From positions 48,954-112,953 of the forward strand of contig CAJUPZ010000007.1 of the NCBI GenBank assembly GCA_910588065.1: a stretch of DNA of 64,000 nt, in the 5' to 3' direction. Positions 1-8,906 of this stretch are shown piece by piece. How positions within the stretch are numbered: position 1 is the stretch's first letter; each line of letters opens with the position of its first letter. The notes beneath the pieces were generated by a model. That model was not told the origin of the DNA. It saw only the letters and a list, made by a program, of their open reading frames with translations, and did no database searches. Position numbers and translations under genes: made by a program. Origin of the DNA: an uncultured Muribaculaceae bacterium (GTDB lineage: Bacteria; Bacteroidota; Bacteroidia; Bacteroidales; Muribaculaceae).

Positions 1-900
1 TACGCAATGAAGTTTCATAATGCGGAGGTTGCCATAGGCTATATCGCTGGCGCAGGCACCCGCCGCAATGCGCGGGGCAACGGCTATATGAGCGAGCTTA
101 TGGTGGACACCCTCGACGCCGCATGCAACAGAGGGTTTATGGCCTGTGTGCTTATACCGGCTCATGACTGGCTGTACTCCTACTATGCGAAGTTTGATTT
201 CTCCCCGGTGTTCTACACCGACCCTCAGCGGTTTACCTCGCTCCATCAGTTTCATCCTTGCGGTGATTTCTTGCCGGTGGATGATTTTTACGACCCGAAA
301 GTATATGCCGCATTCCATGATTTTGAAATGGAGCGCCGATGCACAATTCTCCATTCGCAGCGCGATTTCCTGAATATTCTCGATGATATAGCCCACGACT
401 CGGGCTGTTTTGTGGCGGTGAAGGATGCGGATGGTGTCATCAGAGCCATGGGGTGGGCGTCGATGGTTGAGGACCGGCTGATTGTAAAGGATCTGATGGG
501 TGACGATGAGTGCGCCCGTGAGACAGTGCTCGCCGAAATGAGACACCGCTATCCGGATACTCCCGTCACACTCCTCGCCCCGGCAGAGAGTAATGGCCGC
601 CGGCTGTTTGCCCGCGGAATGACCCGCATTGTCAATACTCCGCTATGTCTGGGTGTCATTGCTGCGGCTCATCCGAAGCTATTGCTGAAAATGAGGGTCA
701 CAGACCTGCTGATGCCCCACAACAGCCACACCTATATAATAAAGGAGGGCGCGTGTGTGATTGACGATGGATATGCAGGCAACCTCGATTTTGATATTGA
801 TGCCGACACGTTCAACCGCATAGTGTTCAGTTCGGCGCGTATAGGCTCGGTGCTTGAATTTCCCAGCGAGCGGCCACACCTGAGTCTGATGCTTGACTGA
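1..900 (+). CDS. GNAT/Eis-like N-acetyltransferase (5' end cut by window)
   Basis: Product is probably an acetyl-CoA-dependent N-acetyltransferase of the Eis/COG4552 type. The visible part begins inside the GNAT fold: an RNARGNGYMSELM segment resembles the acetyl-CoA-binding motif A (R-x-x-G-x-G/A), followed by the beta5 region with YYAKFDFSP. The last ~90 residues resemble the sterol-carrier-like tail of Eis proteins. An ATG lies at position 7, but the frame is open to base 1 and the N-terminal half of the GNAT domain is missing, so the true start is probably upstream of the window. Substrate unknown. A strong hairpin follows directly. Confidence 0.7.
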   Translation, partial: YAMKFHNAEVAIGYIAGAGTRRNARGNGYMSELMVDTLDAACNRGFMACVLIPAHDWLYSYYAKFDFSPVFYTDPQRFTSLHQFHPCGDFLPVDDFYDPKVYAAFHDFEMERRCTILHSQRDFLNILDDIAHDSGCFVAVKDADGVIRAMGWASMVEDRLIVKDLMGDDECARETVLAEMRHRYPDTPVTLLAPAESNGRRLFARGMTRIVNTPLCLGVIAAAHPKLLLKMRVTDLLMPHNSHTYIIKEGACVIDDGYAGNLDFDIDADTFNRIVFSSARIGSVLEFPSERPHLSLMLD

Positions 901-906
901 CAAAAG

Positions 907-944
907 AAAAAACGCATTATCCGGGGTCGGACAATGCGTTTTTT
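907..944. terminator. Bidirectional intrinsic terminator
   Basis: A perfect 12-bp stem (907-918 with 933-944) of the form AAAAAACGCATT / AATGCGTTTTTT has a 14-base loop. A-run and T-run flanks make it usable on both strands. It sits between the convergent acetyltransferase gene and the Spy-like gene. Confidence 0.85.
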
Positions 945-973
945 GCGGGTGTTACTCAATCACAGTATGTGTG

Positions 974-1459
974 TCATTTGTTGGTTGTCTCAGCCTGAGG
1001 ACGTGCGGGGCGGTCACCGCGCTTGCCATAGTGCATTCTGTCGTGGCGGTGGTTGCCGTGACGGCCATTGTGGTTATTCACGCGGTGGTGCCTCATATCC
1101 TTTGATATAAAACTGTTTTCAAGAAATTCGGTGTACTGCGCGGGGGTGAGGATGTTTTTCAGACCGGCGAGATACTCCTTGCGGGAGTCTGCGCGGCGTG
1201 CTCTCTGCTGCTCCCTGCATTCGTTGCGGCTGTTCTGCATCTTAGTGTCAAGCTCCTGAAGTTTGGTTTTCTGAGCGTCAGTGAGATTGAGATTGCTGAA
1301 AGGGCAGGCCGCGGAGTCAGGGCGGCAGAACCTGCCGTCGGGTGCGGGAGCGGTTTTGTTGTTTCTGTCCTTAGGTGCTTTGCCATTGGTCTGCGCCGAA
1401 ACGGCTGTTGCAGAGATGATAAGAGCTGATGCTGCTACGAAAAAAGCTTTGATATTCAT
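974..1459 (-). CDS. Spy/CpxP-like periplasmic protein
   Basis: A 161-residue exported protein. A signal peptide (MNIKAFFVAASALIISATAV then SAQ) precedes a charged linker. A helical region follows with two LTxxQ-like motifs (LTDAQKTKLQEL around residue 60 and LTPAQYTEFLE around residue 107), the hallmark of Spy/CpxP chaperone-like proteins and the related Bacteroidetes DUF4890 group. The C-terminal tail is rich in His, Arg and Gly, which may bind metal or simply be disordered. Known relatives bind unfolded periplasmic proteins or sense envelope or metal stress; which applies here is not shown. It is transcribed divergently from serC. Confidence 0.7.
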   Translation of the reverse strand: MNIKAFFVAASALIISATAVSAQTNGKAPKDRNNKTAPAPDGRFCRPDSAACPFSNLNLTDAQKTKLQELDTKMQNSRNECREQQRARRADSRKEYLAGLKNILTPAQYTEFLENSFISKDMRHHRVNNHNGRHGNHRHDRMHYGKRGDRPARPQAETTNK

Positions 1460-1599
1460 GATTCTTTAATATGAGTTTTGTTCTAATTGTTTGTTTCAGA
1501 CGTCTGGTGTATTGACAGTGTAAAGCCCGCTAAGTTTAACCGGATTTCCTGATTTAACTTATTTTCTGCCTGCCGCGATATTTTTTTTACTAAAAAATC

Positions 1600-1628
1600 T
1601 TTGACACATCAAATAAATGCTATCTTTG
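1600..1628 (+). promoter_or_regulatory. Promoter of serC-serA
   Basis: A Bacteroidota-type promoter: TTTG at 1600-1603, a 17-base spacer and TATCTTTG at 1621-1628, about 30 bases before the serC start codon. Confidence 0.75.
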
Positions 1629-1657
1629 CAAAACAACCCAATATAATTCCATAGACA

Positions 1658-2728
1658 ATGAAGAAGCACAACTTTTACGCCGGACCCTCAATCCTCAGCC
1701 AGTACACAATCAAGAATACTGCCGAGGCGATAATCGACTTTGCCGGAACCGGTCTCTCTATTCTTGAAGTATCCCACCGCAGCAAGGAGTTTGTTGCCGT
1801 GATTGAAGAGGCGCGCGCTCTGGTGAAGGAGCTGCTCGATGTGCCCGAGGGCTACTCGGTGCTGTTTCTCGGCGGCGGCGCGAGCCTGCAGTTCTGCATG
1901 GCGCCGTTCAATCTGCTCAAAACCAAGGCCGCTTATCTCGAAACCGGCACCTGGGCGGTGAATGCAATCAAGGAGGCACGCCTGTTTGGCGAGGTGGATG
2001 TTGTTGCATCTTCAAAGGATGCCAATTTCACATACATCCCCAAGGGCTTCACAGTGCCCGCAGACAGCGACTATTTCCACTTCACAACAAACAACACCAT
2101 CTACGGCACAGAGATACGCAAGGATCCCGATGTGGGAGTGCGCCTTGTGGCCGATATGTCGAGCGACATCTTCTCGCGCCCGGTCGATGTTGCCAAATAT
2201 GACCTCATCTACGCCGGCGCCCAGAAAAATCTCGCTCCGGCCGGTGTGACAATAGCTATTGTGCGCGAGGATGCCCTCGGTCATGTTGACCGTCCCATCC
2301 CCACCATGCTCGACTACCGCACACATATCAAAAAGGACTCCATGTTCAACACTCCTCCGGTGCTCCCGATATTCTCCGCCCTGCAGACACTGCGCTACTA
2401 CAAGGAGCTCGGCGGTGTTGAAGCTCTTGAGAAGATGGACCTCGCCAAGGCAGAAAAGCTGTATGAGGCTATTGATGGCAGCCGGATGTTTGTCGGCACA
2501 GTGACCGACCCCGCCGACCGTTCCATAATGAATGTCACTTTTGTGATGAAGCCTGAATACAAGGAGCTTGAGAAAGACTTTGTTGATTTCGCGGCCACCA
2601 AAGGCATTGTGGGAATAAAGGGCCACAGAAGTGTAGGCGGTTTCCGCGCCTCGCTCTACAACGCTCTGCCTATGGAGAGTGTGCAGGTGCTCGTTGACGC
2701 CATGAAGGAATTTGAATCCAAACACTAA
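1658..2728 (+). CDS. serC: Phosphoserine aminotransferase
   Basis: A cytoplasmic PLP enzyme of serine (and pyridoxine) biosynthesis that converts 3-phosphohydroxypyruvate plus glutamate to phosphoserine and 2-oxoglutarate. At 356 residues it has the usual family length. Visible landmarks are the N-terminal NFYAGPS motif, the GGGASLQF phosphate-binding loop and the PLP-lysine segment GAQKNLAPAG. It begins with ATG 29 bases after a clear promoter and is followed after 12 bases by a serA-type gene, so the two serine-pathway enzymes form a small operon. This is a confident assignment. Confidence 0.97.
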   Translation: MKKHNFYAGPSILSQYTIKNTAEAIIDFAGTGLSILEVSHRSKEFVAVIEEARALVKELLDVPEGYSVLFLGGGASLQFCMAPFNLLKTKAAYLETGTWAVNAIKEARLFGEVDVVASSKDANFTYIPKGFTVPADSDYFHFTTNNTIYGTEIRKDPDVGVRLVADMSSDIFSRPVDVAKYDLIYAGAQKNLAPAGVTIAIVREDALGHVDRPIPTMLDYRTHIKKDSMFNTPPVLPIFSALQTLRYYKELGGVEALEKMDLAKAEKLYEAIDGSRMFVGTVTDPADRSIMNVTFVMKPEYKELEKDFVDFAATKGIVGIKGHRSVGGFRASLYNALPMESVQVLVDAMKEFESKH

Positions 2729-2740
2729 TCAGCTGCCGCT

Positions 2741-3661
2741 ATGAAAGTACTCGTTGCTACTGAAAAACCGTTTGCGGCAGTTGCTGTGGACGGAATCCGC
2801 ACTGTGGTGGAAGAGGCCGGCTATGAGCTGGAACTTCTTGAAAAATATACCTCAAAGGCTGATTTGCTTGCCGCTGTGGCCGATGCTGACGCGCTGATAG
2901 TGCGCAGTGACAAGGTTGACGCAGAGGTGATTGCTGCAGCGAAGCAGCTGAAGGTTGTTGTCCGCGCCGGAGCCGGTTACGACAATGTTGACCTCGCAGC
3001 CGCCACTGCTGCCGGCGTGTGTGTCGAGAACACCCCCGGCCAGAACTCCAATGCTGTTGCCGAGCTGGTTTTCGGCATGGCTGTGATGGCTGCCCGCAAT
3101 ATGTACGACGGCACCTCGGGCTCTGAGCTGAAAGACAAGAAAATCGGCATCCATGCCTTCGGCCAGGTAGGACGCAATGTTGCCCGCATAGCCAAAGGTT
3201 TCGGCATGGAGGTGAGCGCGTTTGACCCCTTCTGTCCGGACGAGGCGATGGAGCAGGCCGGCGTTGCGCCCGAGCACGACATTGCCGCGCTGTATGCCGG
3301 CAACAAGATTGTGTCCATCCACATCCCCGCCACCCCGCAGACCAAAGGCTCTATCGGCTATGACCTCATCACGTCCATGCCCAAGGGCGGTATACTGGTG
3401 AACACCGCCCGCAAGGAGGTGATTGATGAGGAGGGGCTGAAAAAGGCTCTAGCGGAGCGGAGCGACCTCAGATATGTTGCGGATGTCAAGCCGGACAATG
3501 CCGATGAGCTGGTCGAGGCATTCGGTGGCCGTGTGTTCTTCACTCCCAAGAAAATGGGTGCGCAGACCTCTGAGGCAAATATCAACGCCGGTATAGCCGC
3601 CGCCCGTCAGGTAGTGGCTTACCTGAAGGATGGTATTGACAAATATCGTGTGAATAAATAA
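2741..3661 (+). CDS. serA: D-3-phosphoglycerate dehydrogenase, lysine-type
   Basis: The NAD-dependent first step of serine synthesis (3-phosphoglycerate to 3-phosphohydroxypyruvate). At 306 residues it has only substrate- and nucleotide-binding domains and no ACT or ASB regulatory domain, the short type III layout. The Rossmann glycine motif is an atypical HAFGQVG. The catalytic Arg lies in NTARKEV. The position normally held by the catalytic His (TPH) reads TPKKMGAQT, so a Lys replaces it, as recalled for the Entamoeba-like IIIK subgroup. It shares the serC promoter and is closed by a hairpin at 3697. Confidence 0.92.
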   Translation: MKVLVATEKPFAAVAVDGIRTVVEEAGYELELLEKYTSKADLLAAVADADALIVRSDKVDAEVIAAAKQLKVVVRAGAGYDNVDLAAATAAGVCVENTPGQNSNAVAELVFGMAVMAARNMYDGTSGSELKDKKIGIHAFGQVGRNVARIAKGFGMEVSAFDPFCPDEAMEQAGVAPEHDIAALYAGNKIVSIHIPATPQTKGSIGYDLITSMPKGGILVNTARKEVIDEEGLKKALAERSDLRYVADVKPDNADELVEAFGGRVFFTPKKMGAQTSEANINAGIAAARQVVAYLKDGIDKYRVNK

Positions 3662-3696
3662 GCATCGGAATAAAGAGTGAATAAATAATTGTTGAG

Positions 3697-3732
3697 GCGG
3701 GGCGTGGCTTTATAGGTCACGCTCCGCTTTTT
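3697..3732 (+). terminator. Intrinsic terminator after serA
   Basis: A 10-bp stem with one G-U pair (GCGGGGCGTG 3697-3706 with CACGCTCCGC 3718-3727) is followed by five T residues, 35 bases after the serA stop. Confidence 0.75.
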
Positions 3733-3793
3733 GCGTGGCATTGTAGCAGCCCTTTGCCATATTTTTTATAATTTTACGTCAAATCCACGCACT

Positions 3794-4207
3794 ATGAACA
3801 AAAAAGAGCGATACGATTTTGAACTGCGTATGCGGGTTCGTGACTATGAGGTTGACGTTCAGGGTATTGTCAACAATGCCAACTATCTCCACTATATGGA
3901 GCACACCCGCCATGAATTCTGCAGGGCTGCCGGCTTCACCTTTGCCGAGATGCACTCCCGTGGCATTGACCCGGTGCTGCGCAAGGTTGAGATTGAGTAC
4001 CTCACCCCGCTCACCCTCGGGCAGGTGATGATCAGCTGCCTGAAGCTGCGGCGCAAGGGTCCCCGTTTCATATTTGTGCAGGATATATTCAGGGACGGCG
4101 ACCGCGAGCCGGTTGCCCGCGCGGAGGTGACGGTTGTGTGTCTTGAAAACGGCCGGCTCACCAAGGGCGATGTCCTTGCACAGGCATTTGAAAAATATCT
4201 GAAATGA
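3794..4207 (+). CDS. Acyl-CoA thioesterase, 4HBT/YbgC family
   Basis: A 137-residue hotdog-fold thioesterase. The start chosen is ATG 3794 (MNKKERYDF). An upstream in-frame start at 3731 would add 21 residues that overlap a probable promoter (TTTG near 3752). The family signature is the YEVDVQGIVNNANYLHYMEH segment: the catalytic Asp is D in DVQ, followed by the VNNA-x-Y helix. It is likely to hydrolyse short acyl-CoA or acyl-ACP thioesters; substrate unknown. It overlaps dprA by four bases (ATGA), so the two are translationally coupled. Confidence 0.85.
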   Translation: MNKKERYDFELRMRVRDYEVDVQGIVNNANYLHYMEHTRHEFCRAAGFTFAEMHSRGIDPVLRKVEIEYLTPLTLGQVMISCLKLRRKGPRFIFVQDIFRDGDREPVARAEVTVVCLENGRLTKGDVLAQAFEKYLK

Positions 4208-5313
4208 CGTATGAACCTCTGGCATACCGTATTGCCTTCGCTTCGCTGAAGGGCGTCACCGCAACCCTTGCCGGTGAGATTTTATCGCGCATAGACAGCG
4301 AGCAGGCTTTTTTTGAGGCGAAGTCGGCCACACTCGGCTCTGTCATGGGTTTCCGCAGCCGTATCTTTGACGATGACTACCGGGCTGCGTTGCTCGATAA
4401 AGCGGCGAGGGAAGTCGATTTCATTGCCGCGCACAATATCAAGTGCCTGTATTTTTCTGAAGATGACTATCCCGCGAGGCTTGCAGACTGCGAGGATGCG
4501 CCGCTGATGCTTTTTGTCACCGGTGATTGTGACCTCAACCGCCGCCACACCCTCGGCATTGTGGGCACCCGCCATGCCACCCCTTACGGCATAGCATTCA
4601 CCGAGCGGCTTGTCACCACCCTCGCCGAGGAGCTGGAGGAGCCTCCGGTGATTGTCAGCGGACTCGCCTTCGGCATTGACATTGCCGCCCACAGAGCTGC
4701 CCTCGCAGCAAACATCCCGACAGTGGCTGTGCTCGCCCATGGGCTGAACACGATATATCCCGCCCAACACAGGCAGACAGCTGCCCGGATAGTGAAGTCG
4801 GGCGGAGCTATAATGACGGAGTATTCAAGCGCCGACGCGGTGCATAAGGGCAACTTTGTTGCGCGAAACCGCATTGTGGCAGGCATTTGCGACGCCCTCC
4901 TTGTGAGCGAGAGCGCCGAAAAAGGGGGGGCGCTGATAACCGCCCGCCTCGCCGCCGATTACGGCAGGGATGTGTTTGCTCTGCCGGGCCGGATATCCGA
5001 TAAATTCAGCGCCGGCTGCAACCGGCTGATTTCCAATAATGAGGCGGCGCTTGTAACCACCCCGGACGATATTGTCAAGGCTATGGGCTGGACCAGCAAG
5101 CCTAAAGCATCCACGCAGCAGACCCTGTTCAATGAACTCAGTGAGGAGGAGAGCGCCGTTGTTGATTTCCTCACCCGAAAAGGGGAGGCGCAGATAGGGC
5201 AGATAAGCATTGCCCTCAACCAAAGCACCGGCAAGCTACTCGCACTGTTGATCGATATGGAATTCAAAGGCCTCATAATCGCCTATCCCGGTGCCAAATA
5301 CCGGCTCGCTTGA
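4204..5313 (+). CDS. dprA: DNA-processing protein DprA
   Basis: A DprA/Smf family protein that binds single-stranded DNA and loads RecA during natural transformation; in non-competent species its role is unclear. At 369 residues it shows an N-terminal SAM-like region, then the Rossmann core with GIVGTRHATPYG, VSGLAFGIDIAAH, the TIYPAQHR loop, RNRIVAG and GGALITARLA. A C-terminal winged helix (about residues 305-369) ends in PGAKYRLA. The start ATG overlaps the thioesterase stop. This is a full-length, confident assignment. Confidence 0.95.
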   Translation: MTYEPLAYRIAFASLKGVTATLAGEILSRIDSEQAFFEAKSATLGSVMGFRSRIFDDDYRAALLDKAAREVDFIAAHNIKCLYFSEDDYPARLADCEDAPLMLFVTGDCDLNRRHTLGIVGTRHATPYGIAFTERLVTTLAEELEEPPVIVSGLAFGIDIAAHRAALAANIPTVAVLAHGLNTIYPAQHRQTAARIVKSGGAIMTEYSSADAVHKGNFVARNRIVAGICDALLVSESAEKGGALITARLAADYGRDVFALPGRISDKFSAGCNRLISNNEAALVTTPDDIVKAMGWTSKPKASTQQTLFNELSEEESAVVDFLTRKGEAQIGQISIALNQSTGKLLALLIDMEFKGLIIAYPGAKYRLA

Positions 5314-5352
5314 CTTTTTTTGCATTACTGACTTTCATAAACGCACACAATC

Positions 5353-6231
5353 ATGACTAAAATCATCGAACCCTCGGAACTGATAATAAACCCTGACGGC
5401 AGCGTGTTTCACCTTCATCTGCTGCCGCAGCAGCTCGCCGACAAGATAATCCTTGTGGGAGACCCCGGAAGGGTGGATCTCGTGGCATCATTTTTCGACA
5501 CCCGCGACTGGTCGGTGCAGTCGCGCGAGTTCAAGACTGTAGGAGGAACATTGCGCGGCACCCCTGTGATGTGTCTGTCCCACGGCATAGGCCCCGACAA
5601 TATCGACATTGTAATTACCGAGCTCGATGCCCTTGCCAATGTGGACTTCGCAACACGCACCGTCAAGCCTCAGCACCGCACCCTCGAGATGGTGCGCATC
5701 GGCACCTCCGGCGCCCTGCAGCCCGACATTCTTGTCGGCACACCGGTGATTGCCGAAAAGGCTATTGGTTTTGACGGAGTGCTCAATTACTACGCCGGCA
5801 GAAACAGTGTGTCAGACCTCGGCTACGAATCCGCGCTCTGCGCCCACACAAACTGGAATCCGCTATGGGCCAAGCCTTACGTTGTCGATGCGCACAGCGA
5901 CCTCGTGGAGCGCATAGGCCGCGACGATATGCTGCGCGGCAACACAATCTCCGCTGTCGGTTTCTACGGTCCGCAGGGCAGGGAGGTGAGGCTGCCGCTG
6001 GCGAATCCCGACCTCAACAACCGCATCGAGAGCTTCCGCTACAACGGTTGCCGCATAACCAACTACGAGATGGAGAGCGCGCCTCTCCAAGGCTTGTCCG
6101 CTCTCATGGGTCACAAGGCAATGACAGTATGCTCCATCATAGCAAACCGCATGAACCATAATTCAACCCCGAATTACCGTACGGCGATTACCGACCTCAT
6201 CACCACCGTCCTTGACCGCCTTGTACCTTAG
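5353..6231 (+). CDS. Nucleoside phosphorylase (uridine phosphorylase-like)
   Basis: A cytosolic PNP_UDP_1-fold enzyme that cleaves a nucleoside with phosphate to base and (deoxy)ribose-1-phosphate. At 292 residues it shows the phosphate-binding GDPGRVD near the N-terminus, the SHGIGPDNIDI segment, the MVRIGTSGALQ motif and a C-terminal MESAPLQG motif with the ribose-binding Met-Glu. These place it nearer uridine phosphorylases than purine-specific enzymes, but base specificity cannot be read with certainty. It stands alone between dprA and the AI-2E family gene. Confidence 0.9.
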   Translation: MTKIIEPSELIINPDGSVFHLHLLPQQLADKIILVGDPGRVDLVASFFDTRDWSVQSREFKTVGGTLRGTPVMCLSHGIGPDNIDIVITELDALANVDFATRTVKPQHRTLEMVRIGTSGALQPDILVGTPVIAEKAIGFDGVLNYYAGRNSVSDLGYESALCAHTNWNPLWAKPYVVDAHSDLVERIGRDDMLRGNTISAVGFYGPQGREVRLPLANPDLNNRIESFRYNGCRITNYEMESAPLQGLSALMGHKAMTVCSIIANRMNHNSTPNYRTAITDLITTVLDRLVP

Positions 6232-6265
6232 TTTTACAACCTCGTGCCATAGTTTTTAAAACCTC

Positions 6266-7423
6266 ATGCCATATTCGCGACAACCATATACTTTTGACCG
6301 CGTGGTGCGCCTCGTCATCGGCGCGCTGCTCTTTGCCGGAGCCATTCTGCTCATCAATGCCCTCAAGGATGTGCTGCTGCCATTCTGCGTGGCCTGCCTC
6401 ATCGCCTATATGCTCGAACCGTTTGTGCAGTACAACAAGCGGCTGCTTCATTTCAAAGGGCGCACTCCGGCAATCTTCGTCACCCTCTTCGAGGTGTTCT
6501 TCATTCTCGGCATCATCCTCTACTTCTTCACCCCGATGCTGCTTGACGAAATGCACCAGATGGCGGCGATACTCCGCAAATATGCCGACTCAAACAGCAG
6601 CATAACTTTCCTGCCGCAAGCCGTGCACGATTTCATCAGGCGCCAGGTGGACTTCAACCGCATCTCCGACATGCTCACGAGCCAGGAGTGGACCTCGATA
6701 ATAGAGTCTGCCCTGAGCACATCATGGAAAATCATCAGCGGCAGCATCTCGGTGCTTCTCGGAGTGGTGAGCTGGTGCATCGTCATACTGTATGTAATCT
6801 TCATAATGATTGACTACGACCGCCTTAACCGCGGCATGAAGCACATGGTGCCCCCGAAGTACCGCACAATAGTGTTCAGGATAGGCAATGATATAAAGGA
6901 CAGCATGAACCACTATTTCCGCGGGCAGGCTCTTGTGGCGTTCATCGTAGGTATTCTATTCAGCATAGGATTCCTTATAATAGGCCTGCCGATGGCTGTT
7001 GTGCTCGGGCTGTTCATCGGTCTGCTCAACATGGTGCCCTATCTGCAGCTCATATCCATTGTGCCGGCGGCGGTGCTCTGTCTTGTATATGCTGTGGGCG
7101 GCGGTGGCGATTTCTGGACAATATTCTGGGAATGCATAGCCGTATACTGTGTTGTGCAGTGCATTCAGGACCTCTTCCTCACCCCGAAAATCATGGGCAA
7201 GGCAATGGGGCTCAACCCGGCGCTTATACTGCTGTCGTTGTCGGTGTGGGGCAGTCTGCTCGGCATGATTGGCCTTATAATAGCGCTGCCGCTCACAACC
7301 CTCCTGCTGGCATACTACAACCGCTATATCATACAGCGGGGCGAGGAGGATGACAATCCCGGCGCGGGCGAAGCCGATGCCCGGGCTATCGATGAGGCTG
7401 TTCAGTCGCCGCTCGGGCAATGA
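6266..7423 (+). CDS. AI-2E family transporter (PerM/TqsA type)
   Basis: A polytopic inner-membrane protein of 385 residues in the AI-2E_transport family. Members export autoinducer-2 (TqsA) or act as Na+/H+ antiporters or permeases of unknown substrate. Seen here are two N-terminal membrane segments (LVIGALLFAGAILLINAL, then a second after residue ~60), a soluble middle with amphipathic helices, and a C-terminal hydrophobic cluster with PxMGKAMGLNPALILLSLSV and GLIIALP motifs. The tail is acidic. The 3' end overlaps the convergent DUF2007 gene by 22 bases. Confidence 0.88.
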   Translation: MPYSRQPYTFDRVVRLVIGALLFAGAILLINALKDVLLPFCVACLIAYMLEPFVQYNKRLLHFKGRTPAIFVTLFEVFFILGIILYFFTPMLLDEMHQMAAILRKYADSNSSITFLPQAVHDFIRRQVDFNRISDMLTSQEWTSIIESALSTSWKIISGSISVLLGVVSWCIVILYVIFIMIDYDRLNRGMKHMVPPKYRTIVFRIGNDIKDSMNHYFRGQALVAFIVGILFSIGFLIIGLPMAVVLGLFIGLLNMVPYLQLISIVPAAVLCLVYAVGGGGDFWTIFWECIAVYCVVQCIQDLFLTPKIMGKAMGLNPALILLSLSVWGSLLGMIGLIIALPLTTLLLAYYNRYIIQRGEEDDNPGAGEADARAIDEAVQSPLGQ

Positions 7424-7635
7424 TCGAGCAGTTCCCTCGCCCTGTCTGCATCAGATTGCCTCACCAGTAGAGTCAGCCCCCCGATGGAATTGAACCCTAT
7501 CGGATACACACTGCCGAAAATCTCATTGTTGATAACCGAAGGTATGCCCGCCTCGTCGAGCACACCTTTGGCTATGTGAGCCTCCCAGTCGTGGGAGAAC
7601 CTTGCTATTGTTACAAGAGGAATGTCGTCGCTCAT
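7402..7635 (-). CDS. DUF2007 family protein
   Basis: A 77-residue protein of the DUF2007 (putative signal-transducing, GlnB-like ferredoxin fold) family. The pattern is typical: a start similar to LVTIARFSHDWEAHIAKG, a middle EAGIPSVINNE and a C-terminal VRQSDADRARELL. It overlaps the end of mltG by four bases and so is cotranslated with it. The 3' end overlaps the convergent AI-2E gene. Function of the family is unproven. Confidence 0.8.
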   Translation of the reverse strand: MSDDIPLVTIARFSHDWEAHIAKGVLDEAGIPSVINNEIFGSVYPIGFNSIGGLTLLVRQSDADRARELLDHCPSGD

Positions 7636-8723
7636 TTTATGTTACGTTTGTTGAGTTCAGCCTGGTAGCGGCGTGCGTTGGCAGTGTGGGTTGCATAGTC
7701 GGCGGCAAAATTATGATAGCCGGAAAAATCCTCGCGCGCGCACATATATATATAAGGATTGGCGGGAGCATCCAGCACACCGTCGATTGTGGTAGCCTCG
7801 GCAAGGCGGATCGGTCCCGGAGGCAAGCCGTTCACACGATAGGTGTTGTATGGCGACTCAGTGAGCAGATGCTTGTTGAGAATACGCCGCAGCGAAAAAT
7901 CTCCGGTGGCAAACTTCACGGTAGGGTCTGCCTGCAGCTTCATCCCCTTGGCCAGCCGGTTGAGATATAGCCTCGCAATTGTTGGGCGCTCGTCGGCTTT
8001 GTAAGTCTCCTCCTCCGCGATGGACGCCACTGTAGCCACCTGCACAGGCGTGAGTCCAAGCTTCTTCGCCTTGGCCCTGCGGTCGGCATTCCAGAAACTG
8101 TTGCGGAAGCCCACAAGCTTTTCAACAACCGCATCAGGGGAGTCGGTCCAGTAAAATTCGTATGTGTCAGGCAGAAAAGCCGCCGCATACTGCCGCCGGT
8201 CGTCAAACCCGTAGCCGGGCAGAAGCTCGCCGCAGGCTGCGGCAAAATCATCACCGTCAAACTCCATCACTTCCCCCACACGGCTGCACAGCTCATCAAA
8301 AGTACGCAGATTGTTGAACGTCAGCCTCACAGGCGACTGTGCGCCCTTAGCCAGCCGGCGGGCGATGCGCACACTAGACACACCCGGCTCAATCCGGTAG
8401 GCACCATGCGCTTTTGACGCATCTCCGCCCATCAGCCGCCATAGAAACATCACCCTATTTGCCTCGCCGCTGCCGAGAGCACTGCGAAGCGAATCGCCCA
8501 CAGCCGCGGCGCTACTGTTTGCCGGGATAAGAATACGGCAAGCCTTGCCGCTGTAGCCATGAAAACAAAACAGACCGAACGCGCCGGCACACATTGCGGC
8601 AGCCAGCCCAACTATCAGCCAAACAAGCGGATTGCGTTTGCTCTTCTTTGGCTTGCGCTTGCGCGGTGACCGCGCCTTGGCAGCGCTCTTGGGCGCATCT
8701 TCTTTTATCAAAACGTCATCCAT
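7632..8723 (-). CDS. mltG: Endolytic murein transglycosylase MltG
   Basis: An inner-membrane YceG/MltG enzyme that cuts nascent peptidoglycan strands and is thought to end glycan synthesis. It has 363 residues: a Lys/Arg-rich cytoplasmic tail (residues 1-32), one membrane segment (NPLVWLIVGLAAAMCAGAFG), a LysM-like region, then the catalytic domain. The active-site Glu lies in VASIAEEETY, and QADPTVKFA, SPYNTYRVNGLPPGPI and the final helix are intact. It is followed by DUF2007 in the same operon and preceded by the tRNA-Ser on the other strand. Confidence 0.94.
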   Translation of the reverse strand: MDDVLIKEDAPKSAAKARSPRKRKPKKSKRNPLVWLIVGLAAAMCAGAFGLFCFHGYSGKACRILIPANSSAAAVGDSLRSALGSGEANRVMFLWRLMGGDASKAHGAYRIEPGVSSVRIARRLAKGAQSPVRLTFNNLRTFDELCSRVGEVMEFDGDDFAAACGELLPGYGFDDRRQYAAAFLPDTYEFYWTDSPDAVVEKLVGFRNSFWNADRRAKAKKLGLTPVQVATVASIAEEETYKADERPTIARLYLNRLAKGMKLQADPTVKFATGDFSLRRILNKHLLTESPYNTYRVNGLPPGPIRLAEATTIDGVLDAPANPYIYMCAREDFSGYHNFAADYATHTANARRYQAELNKRNIK

Positions 8724-8780
8724 ACCGCAAAATTAATTAAAAAAATGGGCGTTCGCTATTGCGCAATCAAAAAAAAGCAG

Positions 8781-8788
8781 TAACTTTG
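8781..8788 (+). promoter_or_regulatory. -7 element of the tRNA-Ser promoter
   Basis: TAACTTTG matches the Bacteroidota -7 consensus and lies 29 bases before the mature tRNA 5' end. No clear -33 TTTG is seen. Confidence 0.55.
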
Positions 8789-8816
8789 CACTGCATTTGG
8801 CGCAAAAGCCACCTGA

Positions 8817-8906
8817 GGAGAGGTGGGTGAGTGGCTGAAACCACCAGTTTGCTAAACTGACGTAGGAGCAATCCTACCACGAGTTCGAATCTCGTCCTCT
8901 CCGCCA
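8817..8906 (+). tRNA. tRNA-Ser (anticodon GCT), CCA encoded
   Basis: The acceptor stem GGAGAGG (8817-8823) pairs with CCTCTCC (8896-8902), followed by discriminator G and an encoded CCA (8904-8906). The anticodon loop has GCT at 8851-8853. A long variable arm (GTAGGAGCAATCCTAC) identifies a class II tRNA-Ser, and the T arm carries GTTCGAATC. The 3' end is the apparent integration target of the downstream island. Confidence 0.95.
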
